A stretch of DNA of 49,594 bases from a virus. The stretch is taken from IMG/VR virus record IMGVR_UViG_3300036985_010036, positions 1-49,594 of that record; one strand, written 5' to 3'. A program made the translations under genes and the position numbers. This document shows positions 1-7,969 of this stretch, piece after piece. The notes beneath the pieces are model-generated. The model had not been told where the DNA came from, did no database searches, and saw only the letters and a program-made list of their open reading frames with translations. Each line of letters begins with the position of its first letter. Within the stretch, counting starts at the first letter, position 1.

Positions 1-210
1 AAAGGAGATTACCTATGGATAAAAGTAAAGTTAAGCCTTTAGAGCGAGCCGAAATATACCGGCGTGTTTTAAAGAAAATCGGTATGAGCAAGGCAAAGAA
101 AAGTCCAGAATGCCAAGCATACTTTACAACAGATCACCTTCGCAAACTATATACGATGTTAGTTGAAGGAGTTAACGAATGTCAATCGGGCAAAATCCAC
201 TAACAGTTTT
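1..210. repeat. left copy of 210-bp terminal redundancy
   Basis: Bases 1-210 recur at 49385-49594 in the same orientation. The copies differ only at position 77 (a, against g at 49461) and position 83 (t, against c at 49467); both are silent third-codon positions (Lys, Gly) in the small gene they contain. The repeat lies inside coding DNA joining the polymerase gene to the primase gene, so the window is best read as a circular or circularly permuted genome of about 49,384 bp. Confidence 0.95.
15..203 (+). CDS. small basic hypothetical protein between polymerase and primase
   Basis: Encodes 62 residues, rich in Lys and Arg, with no recognised domain. AAAGGAG lies just before the ATG. Across the circle junction the gene begins inside the end of the DNA polymerase gene (stop at 49406, ATG at 49399), and its own end overlaps the primase start by 25 bases, so the three genes are translationally coupled. 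That position suggests a replication accessory role, but the sequence itself does not show one. The identical protein is encoded by the duplicated right end. Confidence 0.8.
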   Translation: MDKSKVKPLERAEIYRRVLKKIGMSKAKKSPECQAYFTTDHLRKLYTMLVEGVNECQSGKIH

Positions 211-2221
211 TCAGCAGTACGGCTTTAAAGAAGAAACAAAAAATACCGATGGACACTCTATTGGTACTTGTCCATTTTGTCAAAAGAAGGATAGCGAAGG
301 AAAGGGAAAATTTTTCGTAAACACAAAACATGAGAATAAGACTTGGGATTGCAAAATATGTGGTCGAAGTGGGGGATACCATAAGTTTTTACAAACAATG
401 GTTGAATTGTCAACTAAAAATCCTGACTTTGAACCCTTGGCGAAGGACCGCAGATTAAAAGAAGAAACCTTAAAATATATGGGAATCGGCTTCACTCCCA
501 GTGATGACTATATTGTTCCGGTTTATTCATGGGACAAGAGTCAAATATTAAACATTAAAATTTATGATGGTGCTTCTTTCAAAAATACAGCTGGGTGCCA
601 AGCAGCAATGTATGGATTGTGGTTGCTACCAAGAAAAGAAATAGACTATGATACTATATTCGTGACCGAAGGAGAGTGGGATACAATTGCCTTAATTGAA
701 ATATTTAGATCCCTCAAAATTAATAATGCTGCGGTAATTGGTGTGCCAGGTGCGGGTACCTTTAAGAATGAAGCAATCCAATATTTTATAGGAAAACATG
801 TTTACCTTTTATATGATAACGATCTTGCCGGTAAGAATGGTTCAAAAAAAGCTATTTCTATCTTAGCAAGTGTTGCCTCAAAAATTGATGAACTGGCTTG
901 GCCAGAGGGCACTCCTCCCGGGTTTGATGTCAGGGATGTTTATACAAAACAATTCAAATGTAATCCTAAGCAAGCATTCGATTGGCTAAAAGCACATTGC
1001 CAGACAATATCATTGCAACAGCAAGACGCATCTGTCTCGGTAGAATCATCTGTGAAGGTAGACCCTATCCCGGTGAAGGAAGTTTATGATACTTTTCGGA
1101 AATGGATTCTGTTAGGAGACAATAAAAGCAAACATCAAAAAGGTACCGATATTTACGATATAGTTTTTGGTACTATACTTGCCAATAGAATCCCGGGGTC
1201 ACCGGTTTGGATGTATATAGTAGCACCGCCAGGAGGATATAAAACAGAACCTTTACTTGCGTGCTCTGGGGGAAAACTAATTGAAATGGTCGAGAGCGTT
1301 ACTCCTGCTGCTTTAATTAGTGGCTTGAGTGTTGCAGGTCATGCGGATCCCAGCTTGATTGCCAAAATACATAGAAAAACTTTGATTGTAAAAGATTGGA
1401 CGATTCTCTTAGGGTTACCAGAACATGAAGTCCGGGAAATTATGGGAATTCTCCGCGGTTCTTTTGATGGTGAATGCGGACGTAATTTCGGAAATGGCAT
1501 TCGTCGAGTTATAAAGAGTACCTTTGGAATACTTGCCGCGGTTACCCCAGTGATTGAACAATACATTGAACAAACTTCGGCGGTGGGAGAACGTTTTGTC
1601 TCTTGGCGCAATTGGATTTCAGAAGATCAAAATGTTCGGAAGGAACATATTCGTCGAGCTTTATCTAATGTGATGCATGAAACAACGATGAAAACAGAAC
1701 TTAATACAATAGCCAAAAAAGTTTTATTGGCACAATATCCAGAGCCGCCAAGACCGAATGAGGCAGTTACCGAACAGATAATAAGCATGTCTGAATGGAT
1801 AGCAGCAATGCGAGGTGCTGTTTCACGAGATAAGTATTCAAAAGCTATTACCCATAGACCTTGCACTGAGATAGGGACCCGGGTTTCAAAAGAAATAATG
1901 AAATGGCTTATGGGAGTATCATTATTTAAAGGTGAAAAGGTAATCTCTTCTGACTCACTTAGAGTGGCGGAAGGGATCGCCAGAAGTTCTGTTTCTCAAC
2001 GAAATTTTTCTATACTCCAGGCAATGTGGAAAGATAAAGAAAAGTGGTTAAATAAGTCAGATGTTGAGAAAGAAATACATTTACCAAGTGAAACTAGTGC
2101 AATATTACTTGGTAATATGGTTGCCTTAAATATCCTTGAAAGAGATGTTCAGCAGAATAAATCAGTATATAGAATAAAGAAACAATTCATCACTTTAACA
2201 GAGGAGAGTAAAGTATTATGA
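179..2221 (+). CDS. DNA primase/helicase-like replication protein
   Basis: A 680-residue protein that should prime and possibly unwind DNA during phage replication. Residues 31-61 form a CHC2-like zinc finger (CPFC at 31-34, CKIC at 58-61). A TOPRIM domain follows, with its acidic glutamate motif (FVTEGEWD, about 161-168) and the YDNDLAG metal-binding motif near 210-217. The C-terminal half has a P-loop-like APPGGYKTE near 349-357 and a hydrophobic strand ending in KDW that may be Walker B. The P-loop is atypical, so helicase activity is less certain than primase activity. AAGGAG precedes the ATG. The stop overlaps the next start as ATGA. Confidence 0.85.
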   Translation: MSIGQNPLTVFQQYGFKEETKNTDGHSIGTCPFCQKKDSEGKGKFFVNTKHENKTWDCKICGRSGGYHKFLQTMVELSTKNPDFEPLAKDRRLKEETLKYMGIGFTPSDDYIVPVYSWDKSQILNIKIYDGASFKNTAGCQAAMYGLWLLPRKEIDYDTIFVTEGEWDTIALIEIFRSLKINNAAVIGVPGAGTFKNEAIQYFIGKHVYLLYDNDLAGKNGSKKAISILASVASKIDELAWPEGTPPGFDVRDVYTKQFKCNPKQAFDWLKAHCQTISLQQQDASVSVESSVKVDPIPVKEVYDTFRKWILLGDNKSKHQKGTDIYDIVFGTILANRIPGSPVWMYIVAPPGGYKTEPLLACSGGKLIEMVESVTPAALISGLSVAGHADPSLIAKIHRKTLIVKDWTILLGLPEHEVREIMGILRGSFDGECGRNFGNGIRRVIKSTFGILAAVTPVIEQYIEQTSAVGERFVSWRNWISEDQNVRKEHIRRALSNVMHETTMKTELNTIAKKVLLAQYPEPPRPNEAVTEQIISMSEWIAAMRGAVSRDKYSKAITHRPCTEIGTRVSKEIMKWLMGVSLFKGEKVISSDSLRVAEGIARSSVSQRNFSILQAMWKDKEKWLNKSDVEKEIHLPSETSAILLGNMVALNILERDVQQNKSVYRIKKQFITLTEESKVL

Positions 2222-2829
2222 TTCAAATAACCAGAAGAGAAATACCTAAAAAGACAATGGTCATCGGGGTTCCCGTTAAGGTGGATGATAAAATCGTTGA
2301 GGTGCCTATTGGTGATGTTATCCCTTGGAAAAACAATCCAAGGAAAAATGACGCGGCAGCACCGAAGCTTGCCGAGGTTATTTCTGCCCGGGGACAAATA
2401 ACACCAATTGTCGTTTGGCGTAAAAATATGGTGGCTTATAAGGGAAATACCACTATCAAAGCTATGCAACTTCTTAATCAGAAAACCATAAGGGTTTTAT
2501 TCGCTGATTTTCCCAGTGAAGCGGCTGCTGTGGCTTATGGTATTGCCGATAATAAATCGAGTGAATGGGCAGAGTGGGACGAAGCGGTATTGCAAAAGTT
2601 CTTTACCACACCGGAAATAGTCAAGTCTTCTGGATTTTCTGAAATAGAGCGGCGCGCATTATTCTTTGAACCGGAGCCGGAGAATATTAAAAAAATCAAT
2701 GCGGCTAATATCGGGCTTAAAGATAAGATCGTAGTTGTGGTTCTTGATGTTGCTAAAAAAGATTTATTTAAAGATATGCTTACACAGTGGGTAAAATCCA
2801 TCGGATTTGAAGGGATAGAAATACGATGA
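2218..2829 (+). CDS. ParB/Srx-like domain protein at the head of the DNA-modification operon
   Basis: A 203-residue protein whose N-terminal ~130 residues match the ParB-like domain often found fused to phage DNA methyltransferases: an IPWKNNPRKND segment, a VAYKGNTT motif corresponding to the usual dGnhR box, and GIADNKSSEWAEWD. No methyltransferase domain follows; the last ~65 residues are unassigned. It overlaps the primase upstream and dpdA downstream by ATGA junctions, so it is translated with both. I infer a DNA-binding or targeting role connected with modification or replication; plasmid-type partitioning is unlikely because there is no ParA. Confidence 0.75.
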   Translation: MIQITRREIPKKTMVIGVPVKVDDKIVEVPIGDVIPWKNNPRKNDAAAPKLAEVISARGQITPIVVWRKNMVAYKGNTTIKAMQLLNQKTIRVLFADFPSEAAAVAYGIADNKSSEWAEWDEAVLQKFFTTPEIVKSSGFSEIERRALFFEPEPENIKKINAANIGLKDKIVVVVLDVAKKDLFKDMLTQWVKSIGFEGIEIR

Positions 2830-3632
2830 ACCACCTAATTTCTTACGCATATTTGTCGGCGTATAAAGCACATTTTGCTGAAATAAACAAACTCAATATT
2901 CTCCTTGACTCCGGTGCCTTTACGGCATTCAAGCTTAATCGGGATATTGATTTACAGGAATATTGCGCCTTTGTAAAAAATCCTCCTTTTAAAATATGGC
3001 GCTACTTTTCTTTGGATAAAATTGGGGATCCCGAAGTAACCGATAGAAACCTACAAATTATGCTTGATAAAGGATTACATCCTATCCCTGTTTATCAAAG
3101 AGGTCAACCTATTGACAAACTTTATGAATTGATTGAAAAGTTTAATTTTGTAGGGATAGGTGGGGTTGCTGGAACGAACGATAGAAATGCTTATTTGAAA
3201 TGGATACTAGAGCGTTCCGATATTGATGCACAAAAATTACATTTGTTGGGCGTAATGAACTTAGACATCCTTCGGCAATACCGGCCTTATTCTTGTGATT
3301 CAAGTTTTATAGTAGACTCTACAAAATTTGGGCAGATAGTCTACTTTGATCCGATAAAGAATAAGATCGGAAAAATTGGCAGAGAGATTGTAAAAAATGC
3401 TTTATTAATGAAACAATTACCAGTTAAGATTCAAGAGGGATTATATACAAAAGATGGTTGGGTTCATTCTTACAAAGCAGGAGGGATGTATAATTACCAC
3501 TTGAAAGCGTCGATAATTTTTGCGGATCGGTTGAGTCAGCGTTTAAGTACCATAGGGTGTAAGTTTTTTATGATTATACCTTATCAATCTTTCCCTACAC
3601 TTATTAACTTAATGAAAGAGGGGTTAGTATGA
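2826..3632 (+). CDS. dpdA: DpdA-like DNA 7-deazaguanine transglycosylase
   Basis: A 268-residue member of the tRNA-guanine transglycosylase superfamily, of the short phage DpdA type. DpdA enzymes swap guanine in DNA for a 7-deazaguanine base such as preQ0. Visible motifs correspond to TGT: LLDSGAF at 27-32 (general acid/base Asp28), VGIGGVAG near 109-116 (the GG(L/V)A base-binding loop), HLLGV at 139-143, and SCDSS at 156-160, whose Asp158 is the expected nucleophile. The zinc site and RNA-binding parts of bacterial TGT are absent, as in phage DpdA. The preQ0 genes follow immediately, which makes the assignment strong. Confidence 0.88.
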   Translation: MNHLISYAYLSAYKAHFAEINKLNILLDSGAFTAFKLNRDIDLQEYCAFVKNPPFKIWRYFSLDKIGDPEVTDRNLQIMLDKGLHPIPVYQRGQPIDKLYELIEKFNFVGIGGVAGTNDRNAYLKWILERSDIDAQKLHLLGVMNLDILRQYRPYSCDSSFIVDSTKFGQIVYFDPIKNKIGKIGREIVKNALLMKQLPVKIQEGLYTKDGWVHSYKAGGMYNYHLKASIIFADRLSQRLSTIGCKFFMIIPYQSFPTLINLMKEGLV

Positions 3633-4312
3633 AAGACTCAGGAAAGCGGGTTGTTCTAAGTTTATCCGGGGGACTAGACAGCACCTGTTTATTATTCGAT
3701 TTATTGAAAACAGGTTATTCTGTTGAATGTATCAATTTTCAATACGGGTCGAAGCACAATCAGCGTGAAAGAGCTTTTGCCATTTCTTCCGCTTTCGCAT
3801 CACAGACCACGTTAATTTCAATTAATATGGATTTTATGGTAAAGCTGTTCAAGTCCAGTCTACTTTTAACCGGTGAGACCATACCAAAGGGGCATTACGC
3901 AGAACCTAATATGAAAAAGACCGTTGTGCCTTTTCGCAATGCTATTATGTTATCCATTGCAGGCGGATATGCCGCTTCTATCGGTGCCAACTTTGTCGCT
4001 GCTGGTACCCATCATGGAGACCATACGATTTATCCTGATTGCCGTCCCGAATTTATGGAGGCAATGCGGGATACTTTTCGCACGGGACTCTGGGAAGATA
4101 TAAGACTTTTAACCCCGTACACTTGGTTTGATAAAGGAGATATTGCTATCCGGGGTTATGAAGTCAAGGCACCTATATTCAGGACCTATTCGTGTTATAC
4201 CGGAGAAGAAATACATTGCGGAGTTTGTGGGGCGTGTACCGAAAGAAAAGAAGCATTCAAAAAACTCTATGATAAGCATGGGGTGAAGGATGAAACAGAC
4301 TACAAACAGTGA
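3629..4312 (+). CDS. queC: 7-cyano-7-deazaguanine (preQ0) synthase QueC
   Basis: A 227-residue ATP-dependent enzyme converting 7-carboxy-7-deazaguanine to preQ0 using ammonia and ATP. The PP-loop SGGLDST is at 13-19. The conserved FRNAIML segment is at 102-108 and GDHTIYPDCRPEF near 130-142. The zinc site has all four expected cysteines (189, 197, 200, 203; CGVCGAC). Length is typical of a free-standing QueC, so this is not the Gat-QueC fusion linked to archaeosine-type DNA. The start overlaps the dpdA stop as ATGA. Confidence 0.95.
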   Translation: MKDSGKRVVLSLSGGLDSTCLLFDLLKTGYSVECINFQYGSKHNQRERAFAISSAFASQTTLISINMDFMVKLFKSSLLLTGETIPKGHYAEPNMKKTVVPFRNAIMLSIAGGYAASIGANFVAAGTHHGDHTIYPDCRPEFMEAMRDTFRTGLWEDIRLLTPYTWFDKGDIAIRGYEVKAPIFRTYSCYTGEEIHCGVCGACTERKEAFKKLYDKHGVKDETDYKQ

Positions 4313-4346
4313 TAGTTGGTTCTATATTCAACGCTGGAGGAAAAAG

Positions 4347-4754
4347 ATGCGGGTAACGAAAATTATTAAAACAGAAACAGCCCATCGTCTCTTTGGGTAC
4401 AAAGGGGCATGCTCGAATATTCACGGGCATAGTTATGTATTTGAAGTAACCATGGAGAGTGAGGAATTATCTGAGGACGGTATGGTAATTGATTTTAAAA
4501 CGATCAAAGAAAAAGTGGGGGCTATTATCAATACCGCTTATGACCATGCCATTATCCTTAATGCTGAGGACCCTTTGGTCAGAGTATTAAGGAGTCATCC
4601 GTTCATGTTTAATGTATATACCATGGCAAGGAATCCTACCGTCGAAAATATGCTATTAGATGTAAACAGTCTAATATGCAAAGTATTCCCGGGAATGTTG
4701 CGTTCAATCAAAATATGGGAAACAGCTACCTCTAACGCGGAGCTTATCCTATGA
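4347..4754 (+). CDS. queD: 6-carboxytetrahydropterin synthase QueD
   Basis: A 135-residue enzyme of the PTPS fold that turns dihydroneopterin triphosphate into 6-carboxytetrahydropterin. Visible signature residues are His13 (TAHRL), Cys22, and the zinc histidines in HGH (26-28), followed by MVIDF, DHAIIL (Asp66-His67) and PTVEN. I chose the ATG at 4347 because GGAGG lies just upstream and the first residues then match the family start; the open frame extends back to 4290 but adds a non-homologous tail. It lies 34 bases after queC, and its stop overlaps queE. Confidence 0.93.
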   Translation: MRVTKIIKTETAHRLFGYKGACSNIHGHSYVFEVTMESEELSEDGMVIDFKTIKEKVGAIINTAYDHAIILNAEDPLVRVLRSHPFMFNVYTMARNPTVENMLLDVNSLICKVFPGMLRSIKIWETATSNAELIL

Positions 4755-5359
4755 TACACACTAACACATATATGGTCAATGAAATATTTGAGTCAATCCA
4801 AGGGGAAGGTATTGACACCGGTAGACTCGTAACCTTTGTACGATTTTCCGGTTGTAACTTAGCTTGCTCTTTCTGTGATACTGACTCTACCATTGGGGAA
4901 ACTATGACTGTAGAGCAAATAGCGAAACGTTGTTCTAAATCAGTGGTTTTTACTGGAGGAGAACCACTGATGCAACCGGTACAACATTTAGCTAGGTACC
5001 TATGGAATACGCATTATTTAGCTCTTGAAACAAATGGCACGATTAAGTTGGAGAAAGAGCATGCGCTTATGTATTCATCCATCACCTTATCTCCCAAGGT
5101 ACCGATAGAAAAGTGTGGCCTTACTCATTGTGATTCCTTGAAAATATTATTCCCTTATTTGAAAGGAATTACTGCAGAGAGCTATGCTTGCTTTGAGGCG
5201 GAACACAGAACATTACAGGTCATAGATCCGGTATTTGAGGGAAAACCTTGGGATCGCCATATAACCGATGCAATAAAAGAATTGAAGCGTTTGGAGAGTA
5301 TCGGTTTAACCGAATGGAGACTTGGTATTCAACTTCATAAACTTATAGGAGTGAAATAA
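4751..5359 (+). CDS. queE: 7-carboxy-7-deazaguanine synthase QueE (radical SAM)
   Basis: A 202-residue radical SAM enzyme that contracts 6-carboxytetrahydropterin to the 7-deazaguanine skeleton. The family signature SIQGEG (15-20) precedes the iron-sulfur motif CNLACSFC (Cys35, Cys39, Cys42; CX3CX2C), and FTGGEPLMQP provides the SAM-binding GGE segment. The total length is within the usual range. ATGA overlap with queD indicates coupled translation, placing the enzymes of consecutive steps in order. Confidence 0.95.
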   Translation: MIHTNTYMVNEIFESIQGEGIDTGRLVTFVRFSGCNLACSFCDTDSTIGETMTVEQIAKRCSKSVVFTGGEPLMQPVQHLARYLWNTHYLALETNGTIKLEKEHALMYSSITLSPKVPIEKCGLTHCDSLKILFPYLKGITAESYACFEAEHRTLQVIDPVFEGKPWDRHITDAIKELKRLESIGLTEWRLGIQLHKLIGVK

Positions 5360-5360
5360 T

Positions 5361-6257
5361 ATGGAAAAGAAATTTTTGAATAATGCCCAGGTGGCAGATA
5401 TAACCCGTGTTTTAGCAGCATTCCTCCTTGCCAAGCATGGCAATTGTTTTTCGGTCTACGGAATTCCTCGAGGAGGGATCCCGGTAGCATATATGCTGAA
5501 AGCTTTTTTGCCTGAAATCACTATTGTCGATCTTCCCGAGCTTGCCACCGTTTTTGTCGACGATCTTGCAGATAGTGGGGCAACAGAAGCTAAATATGAG
5601 ACGAAGTACCAAACCCCACTTTATGTACTCATTGATAAGCGCCTAGAAAGTCCTTATCATGGGAAGTGGATAGTCTTTCCATGGGAGAATGCAGAAGAGG
5701 AGGACAAAAGCGCTGAGGATATACCGCTTCGGTTTTTGCAATTTATTGGCGAGGATCCGGAGCGAGACGGATTAAAAGATACTCCCCAGCGAATGCTTCG
5801 GGCTTGGCAAGAAATTTATTCTGGATACAATATGAACCCGGAAAAAATACTTGGGCGAGTATTTGAAAATGATAAGGACTATGACGAAATGGTTGTCCTT
5901 AAGGATATTGAATTCTATTCAACCTGTGAGCACCATGCTCTTCCCTTCTTTGGCAAGGCACACATTGCCTACATACCTAATGGTACTATTGTCGGTATAT
6001 CAAAACTCGCCCGACTTGTAGATTGTTTTTCTAAACGGCTACAAGTACAGGAACGCCTTACGAAACAGATTGTCGATACCATCGAAGGAGTCCTGAAACC
6101 GCATGGCGCTGGATGTATCATAGAGGCACAGCACCTTTGTATGAAATCAAGAGGCGTTGCTAAACAGGAGTCTACCATGGTTACTTCGGCATTAACCGGG
6201 GTGTTTAAAAAACACGAGACTCGGGCGGAATTCTTAGCGATTATCGGAAGGAAGTGA
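5361..6257 (+). CDS. folE: fusion: guanine/xanthine phosphoribosyltransferase-like domain + GTP cyclohydrolase I
   Basis: A 298-residue two-domain protein. Residues ~1-112 resemble xanthine-guanine phosphoribosyltransferase: YGIPRGGIPVA (33-43), the PRPP loop FVDDLADSGAT (65-75, with Asp67, Asp68, Asp71), and KWIVFPWEN (102-110), the counterpart of the purine-stacking TWIEQPWD segment of E. coli Gpt. Residues ~118-298 are GTP cyclohydrolase I, with zinc ligands Cys189, His192 and Cys260 in STCEHH and HLCMKSRG. GTP cyclohydrolase makes dihydroneopterin triphosphate, the first step to preQ0. The gene begins two bases after queE. The N-terminal domain is shorter than a normal PRTase, so its activity needs testing. 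Confidence 0.9.
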   Translation: MEKKFLNNAQVADITRVLAAFLLAKHGNCFSVYGIPRGGIPVAYMLKAFLPEITIVDLPELATVFVDDLADSGATEAKYETKYQTPLYVLIDKRLESPYHGKWIVFPWENAEEEDKSAEDIPLRFLQFIGEDPERDGLKDTPQRMLRAWQEIYSGYNMNPEKILGRVFENDKDYDEMVVLKDIEFYSTCEHHALPFFGKAHIAYIPNGTIVGISKLARLVDCFSKRLQVQERLTKQIVDTIEGVLKPHGAGCIIEAQHLCMKSRGVAKQESTMVTSALTGVFKKHETRAEFLAIIGRK

Positions 6258-6261
6258 TCTT

Positions 6262-6693
6262 ATGGTTAAATCCTATAAGACTTCCGTACCCTTATCTCTT
6301 GATAGGCACCATATTGAATTTATAGAGAGAGCGGGTATTGGAAAGAACTTTTCCGATAAAGCAAGAAATATCTTTGACAGAGCTATAAAACTTTTCGATG
6401 TTATCGCCGAGTATGATGGCATAGCGGCGCATCCTCTCAGCGCTGACGCTATTCTTATTTATGAAGAGACTGAGGAAGAGCGTCGTTGGGCGGATGACCT
6501 TCCCTTTGTCTTTAATAAAAAAGAAGGGTGGCAAAAATTAGTAGCTTGTGCCGAAAAGAATAAATTCATCTGTCAAAGTATTATTGATGAGTCCCGGGGA
6601 TACATCGCTATTTTCATTGCACCACCTAAAGGTAAAAGAGATTGCCAGGATTGCATAAAAAAGATTGGTGAGGTAATAGCACAACATGTCTAA
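6262..6693 (+). CDS. hypothetical protein following the modification operon
   Basis: Encodes 143 residues with no family I recognise. The start (ATG after AAGGAAGTGATCTT) lies four bases after folE, so it is probably co-transcribed with the deazaguanine genes. The N-terminal ~50 residues are basic and amphipathic; the middle is acidic (EETEEERRWADD); the C-terminal third has a CQDC pair. It overlaps the next gene by 8 bases. A link to DNA modification is suggested only by position. Confidence 0.75.
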   Translation: MVKSYKTSVPLSLDRHHIEFIERAGIGKNFSDKARNIFDRAIKLFDVIAEYDGIAAHPLSADAILIYEETEEERRWADDLPFVFNKKEGWQKLVACAEKNKFICQSIIDESRGYIAIFIAPPKGKRDCQDCIKKIGEVIAQHV

Positions 6694-6898
6694 ATTTTCA
6701 AAGACTCGCTGGGAGAGTGTTCGGGATTCTATCAAAGTTTATAGCTTAGACACTATAATACACTTTGGTAAGTACCGGGGAGTTACCCTTCAAAACATTA
6801 TCGAGTCTGATTGTGAATATGTTCGCTATTTAATCAATCAATGTAATAAAGAACTTGATAATCCAGCCTATGAATATTTAGAAAGGTTTGAACAATGA
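6686..6898 (+). CDS. small ExoX-C/DUF3820-like protein
   Basis: A 70-residue protein with the compact motif IHFGKYRGVTLQNIIESD and a following EYVRYLI helix. This resembles the FGKYKGKxL...DPxYLxWL module found at the C-terminus of exodeoxyribonuclease X-like proteins and in stand-alone DUF3820 proteins. No nuclease domain accompanies it, so at most a DNA- or protein-binding role can be suggested. It overlaps both neighbours, ending ATGA into the next gene. Confidence 0.7.
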   Translation: MSKFSKTRWESVRDSIKVYSLDTIIHFGKYRGVTLQNIIESDCEYVRYLINQCNKELDNPAYEYLERFEQ

Positions 6899-7623
6899 GC
6901 ATATACCTAAAAGCAATGTTAGCAGGGGCTTGTGAAATAGCTCATGTTGAAAAGGCGAGCCCTATCGTTCTTTTAGAACCTGACGGTTCAATTGCGTCTA
7001 TCTGTTCATGGGCAATTTATGCTTCTGAACCGACGCCCCTAGGGATTATCAGGTCATTACCCTTTCACAATGATAAACCCCTGGAGAGTCCTTCTGCTGT
7101 TTCGGTCGAACAATTGACGACCTTAATTAAGGCGATCCCACCGGATAGGCAGTTTAAGGGTAAATTAGAAAATGTTTCTATCACGAATGATGGTGCTTAT
7201 TTACATTGTGAAATCAATGGCGGAAAAGGCGTTATAAGCCAGAAAATACGAGCGGTTAAAGCTTCGCCTATGCTTTTGACCTGGCGCGAGCGTTTGCGAG
7301 CTTTAATGGCAGGAAACGAAGCTTCCGAACAATCTATGACCTTGAAAAGTTTTGTTTTTAATCGAAAAAGGCTTATGGCTGCGGTTTGTGCCATTGAAGC
7401 GGCGTGTAAATACGATGGTGAATTTTCTTATGTCTCACAATCGGTCATTCCGAACGGTTATTTATGGAAATCATTAAACGAATTAAACGGCAATCAAACG
7501 GTATTATTGGCGCACATCTTACCAGCGGGAAAACCCCCGGAAAATAGTCCGTGGGAAAAAAGTATTTTTAATGTATTATTAAAGAGAAAACAACCAATAA
7601 TTTTAAAAGGAAGGAATAAGTAG
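6895..7623 (+). CDS. hypothetical protein, possible sliding-clamp-like fold
   Basis: A 242-residue protein. I see no firm family motif, but the alternation of strands (GKLENVSITNDGAYLHCEI), the SVEQLTTLIKAIP segment, and a C-terminal NGYLWKSLNELNGNQTVLLA pattern ending in a hydrophobic strand recall divergent DnaN-type clamps carried by phages. No other candidate clamp was seen in this genome, which has its own family A polymerase. The idea is weak and rests on strand pattern only. It is coupled to the preceding gene by ATGA. Confidence 0.7.
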   Translation: MSIYLKAMLAGACEIAHVEKASPIVLLEPDGSIASICSWAIYASEPTPLGIIRSLPFHNDKPLESPSAVSVEQLTTLIKAIPPDRQFKGKLENVSITNDGAYLHCEINGGKGVISQKIRAVKASPMLLTWRERLRALMAGNEASEQSMTLKSFVFNRKRLMAAVCAIEAACKYDGEFSYVSQSVIPNGYLWKSLNELNGNQTVLLAHILPAGKPPENSPWEKSIFNVLLKRKQPIILKGRNK

Positions 7624-7627
7624 TTCT

Positions 7628-7957
7628 ATGAAAAACCACCAGCATTCAACGAAGCATTTAATCCGTTCGACCGATTCCATTCAGGAAGAGAAAGAGAATT
7701 TAAGACTATGTGCCGAAATCATGGGTTTTAAAAATGAGTATCAGGTGACAAGGCACCATCTTTATCGGCAAGTGAGGATGCAACATGAAACCGTGAACGA
7801 TTTGGTCTTGGAACTTTATGCGCAGAATCCTAACCATATTCTTTTCAGCGAGTGCCCAAAAGAAGTAAAGGCAAATATGGCTAAGGAAATCAGTAAACGG
7901 GAAAACAGAAACAATTGGGGATTCGGTAAAACTACCCGAAATAAATTAACTTTTTGA
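7628..7957 (+). CDS. hypothetical basic protein
   Basis: Encodes 109 residues, basic and rich in His, Asn and Arg, predicted largely helical, with no recognised motif. The start lies five bases after the previous stop, with AAGGAATAAG upstream. It belongs to the run of accessory genes after the modification operon. Its function is unknown. Confidence 0.7.
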   Translation: MKNHQHSTKHLIRSTDSIQEEKENLRLCAEIMGFKNEYQVTRHHLYRQVRMQHETVNDLVLELYAQNPNHILFSECPKEVKANMAKEISKRENRNNWGFGKTTRNKLTF

Positions 7958-7969
7958 AAGGGGTACTTT

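Noticed and set aside
1-210. True packaging direct terminal repeats
   Set aside because: The repeat lies inside the polymerase-primase gene junction with no non-coding DNA, and the copies differ at two sites, so assembly wrap-around with population variants is simpler. Read-start data could overturn this.
2826-6257. Archaeosine-type or preQ1 DNA modification
   Set aside because: QueC has normal length without a glutamine amidotransferase domain, and no QueF-like gene was found; preQ0 is the simplest end product.
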